From VRUE01 sp035605155 (GTDB taxonomy: Bacteria; Actinomycetota; Thermoleophilia; Solirubrobacterales; 70-9): 23,113 nucleotides of DNA. This document shows, piece by piece, positions 15,195-22,278 of this stretch. The position numbers and the translations under genes were made by a program. The stretch is from contig DATNHC010000031.1 of the NCBI GenBank assembly GCA_035605155.1, forward strand, positions 1 to 23,113, read 5' to 3'. Position 1 is the stretch's first letter, and every line of letters begins with the position of its first letter. The notes below the pieces were generated by a model. The model searched no databases and was not told the DNA's origin. It saw nothing but the letters and a program-made list of their open reading frames with translations.

Positions 15195-16196
15195 CTACGT
15201 CAGCCCCCACCGCTGCGGGTCGGTTCCATCGACCGCCGCGACCTCGCCGAGGATCGCCAGGTGATCGAGGCAGGAGAGCACGATCTGCAGAACCCAAGCG
15301 CTGACCGGAGTGTTGAGGTTCTCGGCTCCGACGATGTCACCGACGACCTCGAAGGCGGGCTTCTCGCCTTCGGCAAGCGACTCGCGCGTCTTGTCGAGCA
15401 GCTCATTGACCTGGCGACGGGCCTCGGCGACCTTCGCACCGGGATCGCGAAATGGACGCCCGTGACCGGGCAGGCAGAGGTCGACGTCGAGCGGCTCGAC
15501 CTGATCCAGGCCGTACAGAAACTCGCCGACCGGGTCGGGGCTGTGGCCGTGGTCGAAGAAGAGCACCGTGCGGCCCAGCAGGTGGTCGCCGGAGATCAGC
15601 AGCTTGCGCTCGGGCTGGTGCAGGACGACGTGCGAGGGAGCGTGACCAGGGGTCTCGTGGACCTGCCAGCCGCCGAGGTCGGTCTCGACTTCGACGCCAG
15701 GCAGCAAATCGCGGTCGGGCTCGACGATCGCGTCGATGCCATTTTCGTCGTCGCCGCTGCGCGCCTCGCGGTAACGCTCCAGCGCCGCGGCAGGCACACC
15801 GCTCTGGCGGGCCACCTCGATCCGGTGCTCGAGGGCTGCGGCGGGATCGTCTGCAAGCAGCCGCACGTGTTCCCAGGCCGGGTGCATCCAGAGCTCGCAG
15901 GCGGCACCCTCGACGATCGGCGCCGCCAGCCCGTAGTGGTCGGTGTGCGAGTGGGTGCAGACCAACAACCGCACGTCCTCGAGCCCGAAGCCGGCCTGCG
16001 CAAGGGCGAGGTCGAACTGGCGCATCCGGCCCTTGCCGCCGATCCCGGTGTCGAAGAGGACGATGCCGCCGTCCGCGGCGACGGCCCAGACGTTGCCGTG
16101 AGGAACTCCCGGCCAGGGCAGCGGCAAGCGCAGCCGCCAGATACCCGGCAGGACCTTCTCGGTGCGCGGCGCCTCCGGCCGCTTGCCCGACTCCAT
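15195..16196 (-). CDS. Metallo-beta-lactamase fold hydrolase
   Basis: A 333-residue MBL-fold protein. The zinc motif THSHTDHYG is at 81-89 (H-x-H-x-D-H). Downstream metal ligands are visible as ETPGHAPSHVVLH, SGDHLL and LPGHGRPF. An extended C-terminal helical part (FEVVGDIVGAE and VLQIVLSCLDHLAI) matches the LACTB2/glyoxalase-II-like subgroup. It probably hydrolyses a thioester or other ester; the substrate is unknown. There is no signal peptide. The ATG at 16196 is 23 bp from the divergent ltrA-like start, with TAGGAT 8 nt upstream. Confidence 0.9.
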   Translation of the reverse strand: MESGKRPEAPRTEKVLPGIWRLRLPLPWPGVPHGNVWAVAADGGIVLFDTGIGGKGRMRQFDLALAQAGFGLEDVRLLVCTHSHTDHYGLAAPIVEGAACELWMHPAWEHVRLLADDPAAALEHRIEVARQSGVPAAALERYREARSGDDENGIDAIVEPDRDLLPGVEVETDLGGWQVHETPGHAPSHVVLHQPERKLLISGDHLLGRTVLFFDHGHSPDPVGEFLYGLDQVEPLDVDLCLPGHGRPFRDPGAKVAEARRQVNELLDKTRESLAEGEKPAFEVVGDIVGAENLNTPVSAWVLQIVLSCLDHLAILGEVAAVDGTDPQRWGLT

Positions 16197-16204
16197 GGGT
16201 TGCG

Positions 16205-16210
16205 ATCCTA
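16205..16210 (-). promoter_or_regulatory. -10-like TAGGAT for the MBL gene
   Basis: TAGGAT is 8 nt before the MBL ATG. Its last two bases overlap TATGCG (16209-16214), the best -10 candidate for the divergent gene. Confidence 0.35.
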
Positions 16211-16219
16211 TGCGGCGCG

Positions 16220-17401
16220 ATGGCAGCCGCGAGCGAACGCCCCTCCCGCCTCGGCGCCACCCTGCGCGAAGGCGAGCGGGTGACGCCGCTGGAGCTCTTC
16301 TTCGATCTCGTCTTCGTGCTGGCGCTGACCCAGTGCACGGCGCTGATGTCGCACAACCCATCCTGGGAGGGCCTGGCGCAGGGGCTGCTGGTGCTGGGCA
16401 TGCTCTGGTGGGCCTGGGTCGGCTACGCCTGGCTGACAAGCGTGCTCGATCCCGAGGAGGGCGCCGTGCGGCTGGTCATGTTCGGCGCGATGGCGGCGCT
16501 GCTGATCGTCTCGCTCTGCGTGCCAGAGGCGTTCGGCGATCTTGCCCTCGTCTTCGCCCTCGCCTACGGCGCCGTGCGGGTCGCCCACATCGGCCTCTTC
16601 ATGCTCGCCAGCCCGGAGGACGACAGCCTGCGCCACTCGGTGCTGGGGCTTGCGGCCAGCACCGCGATCGCGGTGACGCTGCTGACCGCCGCCTCGCTCT
16701 TCGACGGCGCGGCTCAAGGGGCGCTCTGGGCGCTCGCCCTCTTCCTCGACATGGCCGGCCCCTACTTCTTCGGCTCGGAGGGATGGAAGCTCGTCCCCGG
16801 CCACTTCGCCGAGCGCCACGGCCTGATCCTGATCATCGCCCTCGGCGAGTCGATCGTCGCGATCGGCGTCGGCGCTTCGGGCGCTCTCGACCTCGGCATC
16901 GGCGCAGCGGCTGTGCTTGGCGTCGCCCTTACCGCGGCGATGTGGTGGATCTACTTCGACATCGTGGCGATCGTCTCCCAGCGCCGCCTGACCGAGGCCG
17001 AGGTCGGCTCGGTGCAGAACGAGATGGCACGCGACTCCTACTCCTACCTTCATCTGCCGATGGTCGCCGGCATCGTCCTCGTCGCGCTGGGAATGAAGAA
17101 GACGATCGGCCACTTCGACGACCACCTGGACACGGTCGTGGCTTTCGCTCTGCTCGGCGGGCTCGCCGCCTACCTGCTCGGCCTAGTTGCCTTTCGCTTT
17201 CGCCACGTCCATACGATCAACCGCCAGCGACTGCTGCTGGCGATCATCCTGCTGATTCTGATCCCCGTGGCAACTGAGATCCCAGCGCTGGCAGCGCTCG
17301 CCACCGTCAACCTGCTGCTCTGGGCGATGATCGCCTACGAGACGCGGCTTTACGGGGAGGGGCGCCGCGAGGTGCGTCGCCCGGCGACCGCCGCGGGCTG
17401 A
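16220..17401 (+). CDS. LtrA-family multi-pass membrane protein
   Basis: A 393-residue low temperature requirement A (LtrA) family protein. The family hallmarks are clear: TPLELFFDLVFVLALTQ at the first helix, LDMAGPYFFGSEGWKLVPGHFAERHGLILIIALGESIVAIG in the middle, and MWWIYFD later. About ten or eleven hydrophobic helices are visible. The family is linked to growth at low temperature in Listeria, but its activity is unknown. The ATG lies 23 bp from the divergent MBL start, with no clear Shine-Dalgarno. It ends 4 bp before the stop of the convergent aldo/keto reductase, with no terminator visible. Confidence 0.93.
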   Translation: MAAASERPSRLGATLREGERVTPLELFFDLVFVLALTQCTALMSHNPSWEGLAQGLLVLGMLWWAWVGYAWLTSVLDPEEGAVRLVMFGAMAALLIVSLCVPEAFGDLALVFALAYGAVRVAHIGLFMLASPEDDSLRHSVLGLAASTAIAVTLLTAASLFDGAAQGALWALALFLDMAGPYFFGSEGWKLVPGHFAERHGLILIIALGESIVAIGVGASGALDLGIGAAAVLGVALTAAMWWIYFDIVAIVSQRRLTEAEVGSVQNEMARDSYSYLHLPMVAGIVLVALGMKKTIGHFDDHLDTVVAFALLGGLAAYLLGLVAFRFRHVHTINRQRLLLAIILLILIPVATEIPALAALATVNLLLWAMIAYETRLYGEGRREVRRPATAAG

Positions 17402-17405
17402 GCTC

Positions 17406-18245
17406 TCAGGGCGAGACGAAGCTGGAAGGGTCGGGCCCGATCCGCTCGCCGCTGTCGAGCTCGGCGAAGGCGGCCACGTCCTCCTCGGAGAGCTCGAAGT
17501 CGAAGATCTCGAGGTTCTCGCGAATCCGCGCCGGCGTCACCGACTTGGGGATGACGACGTTGCCGAGCTGCAGGTGCCAGCGCAGAATTGCCTGAGCCGG
17601 GGTCTTGCCGTGCTGATCGGCGATCCGGCCGATCGTCTCGTCGTCGAGCAGGTCGCCTTGGGCGAGCGGGCTCCAGGCCTCGGTGGCGATGCCCAATTTG
17701 GCATGACATTCGCGCAGCCCGCTCTGCTGAAGGCGGGGATGGAGCTCGATCTGGTTGACCGTCGGCCGAGTGTCACCCTCGGCATCGAGGCGTTCGAGGT
17801 CCTCGATACGGAAGTTGGAGACGCCGATCGTGCGCGCCCGGCCCTCCTCGTAGATCCTTTCGAAGGCCTGCCAGGTCTCGACGAAGCGGTCCTCGCTCGG
17901 TACCGGCCAGTGGATCAGATAGAGGTCGACCTGCTCGAGGCCAAGGCGGCCGAGGCTCGCCTCGAAAGCCTCCAGCGTCGAGTCGTAGCCCTGCTGGGAG
18001 TTCCACAGCTTGGTCGTCACGAAGACCTCCTCGCGGGGTAGGCCCGAGGCGGCGAGCGCCGCGCCGACCCCCTCCTCGTTGCGGTAGGCCGCCGCCGTGT
18101 CGACGTGGCGGTAGCCGGTCTCGAGCGCCAGCTCGACCACGCCCTGGGTCTCCTCGGGGGGGACCTGGAAGACGCCGAAGCCGAGCTGCGGAATCCTCAC
18201 CCCGTCGTGCAGGGCAATGCTCGGAATCGTCGTCAGCTCCGTCAT
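17406..18245 (-). CDS. Aldo/keto reductase 1 (catalytically complete)
   Basis: A 279-residue member of the AKR superfamily, similar to the 2,5-diketo-gluconate reductase group. It reduces aldehydes or ketones with NADPH. The catalytic tetrad is complete: Asp49 and Tyr54 in HVDTAAAYRNEE, Lys79 in VTTKLW and His112 in LIHWP. IGVSNF (141-146) holds the nicotinamide-binding Ser/Asn, and NQIELHPRLQQ and IPKSVTPARIREN complete the signature. AAGGAGGTCC before the ATG is a strong ribosome binding site at short spacing. A close paralogue is at 21394-22224. The upstream TGTCATGACA may be its operator. Confidence 0.94.
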   Translation of the reverse strand: MTELTTIPSIALHDGVRIPQLGFGVFQVPPEETQGVVELALETGYRHVDTAAAYRNEEGVGAALAASGLPREEVFVTTKLWNSQQGYDSTLEAFEASLGRLGLEQVDLYLIHWPVPSEDRFVETWQAFERIYEEGRARTIGVSNFRIEDLERLDAEGDTRPTVNQIELHPRLQQSGLRECHAKLGIATEAWSPLAQGDLLDDETIGRIADQHGKTPAQAILRWHLQLGNVVIPKSVTPARIRENLEIFDFELSEEDVAAFAELDSGERIGPDPSSFVSP

Positions 18246-18263
18246 GGACCTCCTTCAGTAATA

Positions 18264-18332
18264 ACTACGGATGCGCTATCGCGTAGGACTACGGTGTCAT
18301 GACAGATACCCGGTCGGTGGGCCTTTATGCAA
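18264..18332 (-). promoter_or_regulatory. Promoter/operator region of aldo/keto reductase 1
   Basis: On the minus strand TTGCAT (18327-18332) and TATCTG (18303-18308) are 18 bp apart and could be -35 and -10. The perfect 10-bp palindrome TGTCATGACA (18295-18304) lies immediately downstream. Two direct copies of ACTACGG (18264-18270 and 18288-18294) flank an imperfect dyad. The TGTCATGA core recurs in front of the second aldo/keto reductase. Confidence 0.4.
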
Positions 18333-18353
18333 AGCCGCCGCTGATTGGTCGCC

Positions 18354-18527
18354 CTAGGACGTTGCGACGCCGATGGCAAGCAGCGGGAAGGCCAGCATCA
18401 CGCCCATGTAGGCGCCGATTGCGGCGCCCGTGCGAACGCTCGTCGTGCGTGAGCGGGCGCCGGCGAAGACGCCGATCAGGAAGATCGCGGCGGCGAGGAC
18501 GAGGCCAATCCAGAAGACATCCGGCAT
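18354..18527 (-). CDS. Small membrane protein, 57 residues
   Basis: A 57-residue frame: VFWIGLVLAAAIFLIGVFAG, a basic turn ARSRTTSVR, and then IGAYMGVMLAFPLLAIGVA. Two transmembrane helices with a cytoplasmic positive loop are clear. Codon third positions are GC-rich as in neighbouring genes. TAGGCT lies 10 nt before the ATG. I do not recognise the family. It is divergent from the metallophosphoesterase gene. Confidence 0.6.
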   Translation of the reverse strand: MPDVFWIGLVLAAAIFLIGVFAGARSRTTSVRTGAAIGAYMGVMLAFPLLAIGVATS

Positions 18528-18537
18528 GAGCGGCGCG

Positions 18538-18543
18538 AGCCTA
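18538..18543 (-). promoter_or_regulatory. -10-like TAGGCT for the small membrane protein
   Basis: TAGGCT is 10 nt before the ATG at 18527, which would give a leader of only a few bases. Confidence 0.3.
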
Positions 18544-18604
18544 TCGAACGGGGAGGATTCGGGACTCCGGCGGCACGTTGACGGCGCCTCGAAACTACGC
18601 CAGC

Positions 18605-18610
18605 TAAGTT
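18605..18610 (+). promoter_or_regulatory. -10-like TAAGTT for the phosphoesterase gene
   Basis: TAAGTT is exactly 6 nt before the ATG at 18617, the clearest leaderless arrangement in this half of the window. Confidence 0.4.
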
Positions 18611-18616
18611 GAGTAC

Positions 18617-19213
18617 ATGAGGCTGCTCGCCTTCAGCGACCTGCACCGCGACCTCGACCAAGCCGCAGAGCTTGTCGCGATGGCTGAGGGAGCCGATGTC
18701 GTGATCGGCGCCGGCGACTTCGCCTCGGTGCACGAGGGCCTCGGCGAGACGATCGAGGCGCTTGAATCGATCGAAGCGCCGACCGTGCTCGTGCCCGGCA
18801 ACAACGAGACCGATGAGGCGCTGCGCGAGGCAGCGGCCGGCTGGGGTGCAGCGACCGTCCTGCACGGCGCCGGCGCGACGATCGCAGGGGCGACGTTCTA
18901 TGGCCTTGGCGCCGGCGTCCCGGTAACACCCTGGGAGTGGAGCTTCGACCTCGACGACGAAACGGCCGCCGAGATGCTCGCCGATTGCCCCGAGAACGCG
19001 GTTCTCGTCCTCCACTCCCCACCCCATGGCCACTGCGACGCAAACGGCTCCGGAGACCACTTCGGCAGCCCGGCGCTGGCGCAGGCGATCGCGGAAAAGG
19101 CGCCGCGGCTCGCCGTATGCGGCCACATCCACGAGTCCTGGGGCTGCGAGAGCCAACTCGGCGCCACGCCGGTTCGTAACCTGGGCCCGACGGGCGCCTG
19201 GCTCGAAATCTGA
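18617..19213 (+). CDS. Calcineurin-like metallophosphoesterase
   Basis: A 198-residue cytoplasmic phosphoesterase of the YfcE-like type. All metal-binding motifs are seen in order: FSDLH (6-10), GAGDF (51-55), PGNNE (about 80-84), HSPPHGHCD (about 134-142) and CGHIHES (about 171-177). The substrate is probably a phosphodiester; family members vary. The length is normal for the compact class. The ATG is preceded by TAAGTT at 6 nt and no ribosome binding site. It precedes the lipase gene by 156 bp that contain a separate promoter. Confidence 0.93.
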   Translation: MRLLAFSDLHRDLDQAAELVAMAEGADVVIGAGDFASVHEGLGETIEALESIEAPTVLVPGNNETDEALREAAAGWGAATVLHGAGATIAGATFYGLGAGVPVTPWEWSFDLDDETAAEMLADCPENAVLVLHSPPHGHCDANGSGDHFGSPALAQAIAEKAPRLAVCGHIHESWGCESQLGATPVRNLGPTGAWLEI

Positions 19214-19265
19214 GTCGCCTCCCACGCGGCATCACCGCTGTAGCCGCCTGAAGCACAGGCCTTAT

Positions 19266-19293
19266 TTGACGATCAGTTATTTCTGATTAATAT
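19266..19293 (+). promoter_or_regulatory. Promoter of the lipase gene
   Basis: TTGACG (19266-19271) and TAATAT (19288-19293) are 16 bp apart, close to the housekeeping consensus. They lie in an AT-rich patch (about 19260-19312) unlike the surrounding DNA. The spacer is itself a dyad, ATCAG-N6-CTGAT, which could be an operator. The predicted leader is about 70 nt. Confidence 0.6.
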
Positions 19294-19369
19294 TTTCGAC
19301 TTTGATTTTGCCGGGGAGCGACGCCAGCGCGTTGCGCCGGCGCGGCCACAACTCAAACGAGGAGGAAAC

Positions 19370-20038
19370 ATGACGAGGAAAAGGCTTGCTGCCTTCGTGT
19401 CGCTGATCGCGGTCTGCCTCACGGGCGCAGCACTTGCCCCCGCATCCGCACTTGCCGTCGACCCGATCCTGTTCGTCCACGGCTACGCGCGTAGCGCGTC
19501 GGACTGGAACACGATGATCGGTCGCTTCGAAAAAGACGGCTGGCCGAAATCGTACCTCAGCGCCTACAGCTACGACACCTCGCAGTCGAACGTCGTCGAC
19601 GCCGAAAAAGAGGTCAAACCGCGCGTCGAAGCCCTGCTCAAAGTGACCGGCGCCTCGAAGGTCGACATCATCGCCCACTCGATGGGCAGCCTCAACAGCC
19701 GCTGGTACGTCAAGTTCCTCGGCGGCGAAACGAAGGTCGACGAGTGGGTCTCGCTCGGTGGGCCCAATCACGGCACCGACTTCGCCAACTTCTGCTTCAG
19801 CACGTCCTGCATCGAGATGCGGATCGGCTCGAAATTCCTCGCGGAACTGAACGCCGGCGATGAGACTCCTGGGGCCGTCAATTACGGCACCTGGTGGTCA
19901 CCTTGCGACTCGATCATCAATCCCGACTCGAGCGTCCCGCTCGCAGGCGCAACCAACACCGAAACCGCCTGCATCTCGCACCTCGCTCTGACGAGCGACG
20001 CGACCGTGTACTCGCAGGTGCGCGAATTCGTCAAATAG
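19370..20038 (+). CDS. Secreted lipase/esterase (alpha/beta hydrolase)
   Basis: A 222-residue exported enzyme similar to Bacillus LipA/EstA-type small lipases. A signal peptide covers about residues 1-29 (RKRLAAFVSLIAVCLTGAALA). HG at 37-38 begins the oxyanion hole. AHSMG at 102-106 holds the nucleophile Ser104. SPCDSIINPD supplies the probable acid (Asp180), and the probable His is in CISHLAL (His204). Four Cys in the mature part (142, 147, 179 and 201) could form two disulfides. GAGGAGG lies 5 nt before the ATG. It would release fatty acids from esters outside the cell. Confidence 0.92.
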   Translation: MTRKRLAAFVSLIAVCLTGAALAPASALAVDPILFVHGYARSASDWNTMIGRFEKDGWPKSYLSAYSYDTSQSNVVDAEKEVKPRVEALLKVTGASKVDIIAHSMGSLNSRWYVKFLGGETKVDEWVSLGGPNHGTDFANFCFSTSCIEMRIGSKFLAELNAGDETPGAVNYGTWWSPCDSIINPDSSVPLAGATNTETACISHLALTSDATVYSQVREFVK

Positions 20039-20050
20039 AAGATGGAGAGG

Positions 20051-20080
20051 ACGGCGGGACGTCGCGAGGCGTCTCGCCGT
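20051..20080. terminator. Bidirectional terminator between convergent genes
   Basis: ACGGCGGGACG at 20051-20061 pairs with 20070-20080 over 11 bp, including one G-T wobble, around an 8-nt loop. It fills the gap between the lipase stop and the convergent DHFR-like stop, touching the latter. There is no U-tract on either side. Confidence 0.5.
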
Positions 20081-20727
20081 CAGCCGCGGCCGACGCGGTA
20101 CTTGAGGTGCACGACACCCGGCGCCTCGAGGGCCGCCACCTGCTCGAGAGCGACGTCCACGTCAGCGAGGCCGTCGAAGAGCCGCGTACCCGCCCCGAGC
20201 AGGACCGGCACGACGTTGAGCAGCAGCTCGTCGAGCAGGCCCGCGGCGAGGTACTGCTGAGCGACCTCGGCGCCACCGCCCAGCGCGACGTCCCTGCCGC
20301 CGGCCGCCTGCTTCGCCTGCTCCAGCGCCGACTCGATGCCGTCGGTGACGAAGGTGAAGCTCGTGCCGCCCTCCATCTGCAGCGGCTCGCGCTCGTGGTG
20401 GGTGACGACGAAGACCGGATGGTGGAAGGGCGGATCGTCGCCCCACCAGCCGCTCCAGGGATCGTCTCCCCAGGGGCCGGGACCGCCGCCGAACATATTG
20501 CGCCCCATCACCGTGGCGCCGATGTTCTCGAGCGACTCGCGAACGACGGCGCTGCTGGCGTTCGTCTCGCCACCCTCTCGCCCGTGCGGCTCGCGCCACT
20601 CCTTGAGCTTGATGACCCACTCGTGGAGCTGCTCGCCACCTTCGCCGAGTGGATGCTCCTCGCTCTGGCTCGGTCCGGCGACGAAGCCGTCGAGCGAGAT
20701 CGAGATCTGGCAGCGGAGCCTGGCCAC
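20080..20727 (-). CDS. Dihydrofolate reductase-like (RibD C-terminal) protein
   Basis: A 215-residue NADPH-dependent reductase-fold protein. It begins ARLRCQISISLDGFVAGP, the standard start of this family. GATVMGRNMFGGG follows in the middle, then VALGGGAEVAQQYLAAGLLDELLLNVVPVLLGAGTRLFDG near the C-terminus. Such proteins are mostly uncharacterised. The long upstream frame is a shadow of the neighbouring gene; GTG at 20727 begins the domain and is 4 bp from the stop of the thioredoxin-fold gene, so the two form an operon. Confidence 0.9.
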   Translation of the reverse strand: MARLRCQISISLDGFVAGPSQSEEHPLGEGGEQLHEWVIKLKEWREPHGREGGETNASSAVVRESLENIGATVMGRNMFGGGPGPWGDDPWSGWWGDDPPFHHPVFVVTHHEREPLQMEGGTSFTFVTDGIESALEQAKQAAGGRDVALGGGAEVAQQYLAAGLLDELLLNVVPVLLGAGTRLFDGLADVDVALEQVAALEAPGVVHLKYRVGRG

Positions 20728-20731
20728 CGGG

Positions 20732-21022
20732 CTAGGCGTCCGGAGCTGTCTCGCCGGCGCCCTCGAAAAGCCTGCCCCCGCGGATCCGCTGGGCCATCTC
20801 CTTCGATTCCTCGCGATAGGCGCGGCCGTCCTCGAACTCAATGGTCGGGTACTTGCGCTGCCCCGAAAGCTGCTCGAGCTCATCGCGCTTGCTCGGTCGC
20901 AGCGGACCGGTGACGACCTCGTACTCGATCCCCTGCTCGTCGAGGGCCTTCTGAACTCGCCAGCAGGGATGCGCATCGATCTTGACCCACTGGGTGGAGC
21001 AGCGATGGAGCTTGACTGGCAT
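20732..21022 (-). CDS. Thioredoxin-fold protein (glutaredoxin/GST N-terminal-like)
   Basis: A 96-residue small thioredoxin-fold protein. HPCWRVQKALDEQGIEYEVV matches the first strand-helix of glutaredoxin and GST N-terminal domains, with a single active-site-position Cys where glutaredoxins have CPYC. KYPTIEFEDGRAYREES holds the cis-Pro. It is probably a monothiol protein that handles a thiol or a metal centre; its partner is unknown. The ATG has TAGGCT 7 nt upstream. It leads an operon with the DHFR-like gene. Confidence 0.82.
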   Translation of the reverse strand: MPVKLHRCSTQWVKIDAHPCWRVQKALDEQGIEYEVVTGPLRPSKRDELEQLSGQRKYPTIEFEDGRAYREESKEMAQRIRGGRLFEGAGETAPDA

Positions 21023-21029
21023 GGGGATC

Positions 21030-21035
21030 AGCCTA
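21030..21035 (-). promoter_or_regulatory. -10-like TAGGCT for the thioredoxin-fold operon
   Basis: TAGGCT is 7 nt before the ATG at 21022, and is 4 bp from the adjoining hairpin. Confidence 0.4.
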
Positions 21036-21038
21036 GAC

Positions 21039-21066
21039 GAAGGGGCTGCCCGAGGGCAGCCCCTTC
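21039..21066 (-). terminator. Hairpin before the thioredoxin-fold operon
   Basis: GAAGGGGCTGCC at 21039-21050 and its complement at 21055-21066 form a perfect 12-bp stem with a 4-nt loop. It lies upstream of the minus-strand operon, so it would end a minus-strand transcript coming from 21100-21390. No U-tract follows. Confidence 0.45.
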
Positions 21067-21393
21067 CAGGTGCTCAGGAAGCGAGCGCGAGAACCCACGA
21101 CCGGGTGGGACAAAGCCCTGTCTCCCTTTGCTCGCCGGTGCCCGGGTTGGATTCCGCCGGGCCGAAGCAGCGGCCTAGCGGCCCTGCACCTCCAGGGTCC
21201 CCAAAAGCATGTGACTCAAAATAGGACCACCTCCTTTCTCTGGTGATTCGATTGAAGCAGAAGCAAAGGCGCGACTGGAGGCGGTCAGCCAGCTAGTCGC
21301 AGCCGTAAGCCAGAGATCGGACAAATTAGTATCGCGATGTTTATTAATCATGACAACTTGTGAAGCTGTCATGATAAGAATGAACACCCCCGA
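21067..21393. other. Gene-poor region with a possible minus-strand small ORF
   Basis: This 327-bp stretch has no convincing gene. On the minus strand an open frame runs from an ATG at 21351 to a stop at 21175 (58 codons, starting MINKHRDTNLSDLWL). Its third codon positions are not GC-rich, unlike the real genes, so coding is doubtful. Inside it, AAAGGAGGT (21229-21237) is followed 9 nt later by an in-frame TTG (21219), giving a 14-residue peptide ending TLEVQGR. The sequence below 21175 can form several small hairpins. A leader or small RNA is possible. Confidence 0.25.
21319..21376. promoter_or_regulatory. Operator and divergent promoters before aldo/keto reductase 2
   Basis: ATCATGACA (21347-21355) and TGTCATGAT (21367-21375) form a perfect 9-bp dyad with an 11-bp centre. 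GGACAA (21319-21324) and TATTAA (21342-21347), 17 bp apart, could be the forward promoter. TATCAT (21371-21376, minus strand) is a possible -10 for the opposite direction. Both candidate -10 boxes touch the dyad, as expected for a repressor site. Confidence 0.45.
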
Positions 21394-22224
21394 ATGACAG
21401 TCCCAAGCCTCAGCCTCCAGCACGCCATTGAGATACCGCAGCTCGGCTTCGGTGTCTTCCGAGCGCCGCCCGAGGAGACCCAGGAGGCCGTCGAGGTGGC
21501 ACTCGACGCCGGCTACCGGCACATCGACGTCGCGGCCGCTTGCGGCAGGGAGAAGGAGGTCGGCGCAGCGCTTGCCGCCTCAGGCCTGCCCCGCGAGGAC
21601 TACTTCATCACCACCAAGCTTTGGAGCTCGCAGCAGGGCCACGACTCGGTGCTGATCGCCTTCGAGGCGAGTCTCGACCGCCTCGGGCTCGACCACGTGG
21701 ACCTCTACCTGATCCATTGGCCCCTGCCGACCGAGGGTCGGTTCGTCGATGCCTGGCGGGCCTTTGAACGGATCCACGGGGAGGAGGCGGCGCGCACGAT
21801 CGGCGTGTCCCACTTCCGTATCGAGGATCTCGAGCTGCTCGAGCGGGAGGCGGAGACCCAGCCGACGATCAATCAAGTCGAGCTGCATCCGCACTTCCAG
21901 CAGGCCGATCTGCGCTCTTGGCAGGCCGAGCACGGCATAGCCACCCAGGCCTGGAGCCCGCTCGCGCAGGGTGAGGTGCTCGACGACCCGACGATCGTCC
22001 AGCTGGCCGAGGTGCGTCGGAAGACTCCAGCGCAGGTGGTCCTGCGCTGGCACCTGCAACTCGGCAACGTCGTCATCCCCAAGTCGGTGACGGCGGAGCG
22101 GATTCGCGAGAACATCGACCTCTTCGACTTCGAGCTCTCCGACGAGGAGATGACAGCCATCGGGGCCCTCGACCGCAGCACCCGACGCGACCCCCACCCC
22201 GCCGCCTTCGTCGCGCCCAGCTGA
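21394..22224 (+). CDS. Aldo/keto reductase 2, active-site variant
   Basis: A 276-residue paralogue of the protein at 17406-18245, about two-thirds identical by eye. The fold signatures are kept: LGFGVF, ITTKLW (Lys75), LIHWP (His108), NQVELHPHFQQ and IPKSVTAERIREN. The catalytic Tyr is replaced: HIDVAAACGREKEV has Cys50 where paralogue 1 has Tyr54. IGVSHF has His140 where the paralogue has the nicotinamide-contacting Asn. Standard carbonyl reduction is therefore unlikely at normal rates. The start at 21394 has no clear ribosome binding site or -10 hexamer. Confidence 0.9.
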   Translation: MTVPSLSLQHAIEIPQLGFGVFRAPPEETQEAVEVALDAGYRHIDVAAACGREKEVGAALAASGLPREDYFITTKLWSSQQGHDSVLIAFEASLDRLGLDHVDLYLIHWPLPTEGRFVDAWRAFERIHGEEAARTIGVSHFRIEDLELLEREAETQPTINQVELHPHFQQADLRSWQAEHGIATQAWSPLAQGEVLDDPTIVQLAEVRRKTPAQVVLRWHLQLGNVVIPKSVTAERIRENIDLFDFELSDEEMTAIGALDRSTRRDPHPAAFVAPS

Positions 22225-22246
22225 CACTCGGGCTCCACCACTCAGC

Positions 22247-22278
22247 ATTACCTGGGCGGTTTCGGCTGCTCAGGTAAT
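22247..22278. promoter_or_regulatory. Hairpin between aldo/keto reductase 2 and the lipoprotein gene
   Basis: ATTACCTG (22247-22254) and CAGGTAAT (22271-22278) are perfect inverted arms. The stem can extend inward by five more pairs including two G-T. It is 22 bp after the reductase stop, so it may be its terminator. TAATCT (22275-22280) overlaps the right arm and could be the -10 of the next gene, so an operator role is equally possible. Confidence 0.45.

Noticed and set aside
21140..21162. tRNA T-arm-like sequence GGGTTGGATTCC
   Set aside because: The invariant TTC is changed, a 5-bp stem with a 7-nt loop cannot form, and there is no acceptor or anticodon arm nearby.
21175..21219. MLLGTLEVQGR as the start of a BTAD/SARP-type regulator
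   Set aside because: It stops after 14 codons, and no continuation of such a domain is found in any frame downstream.
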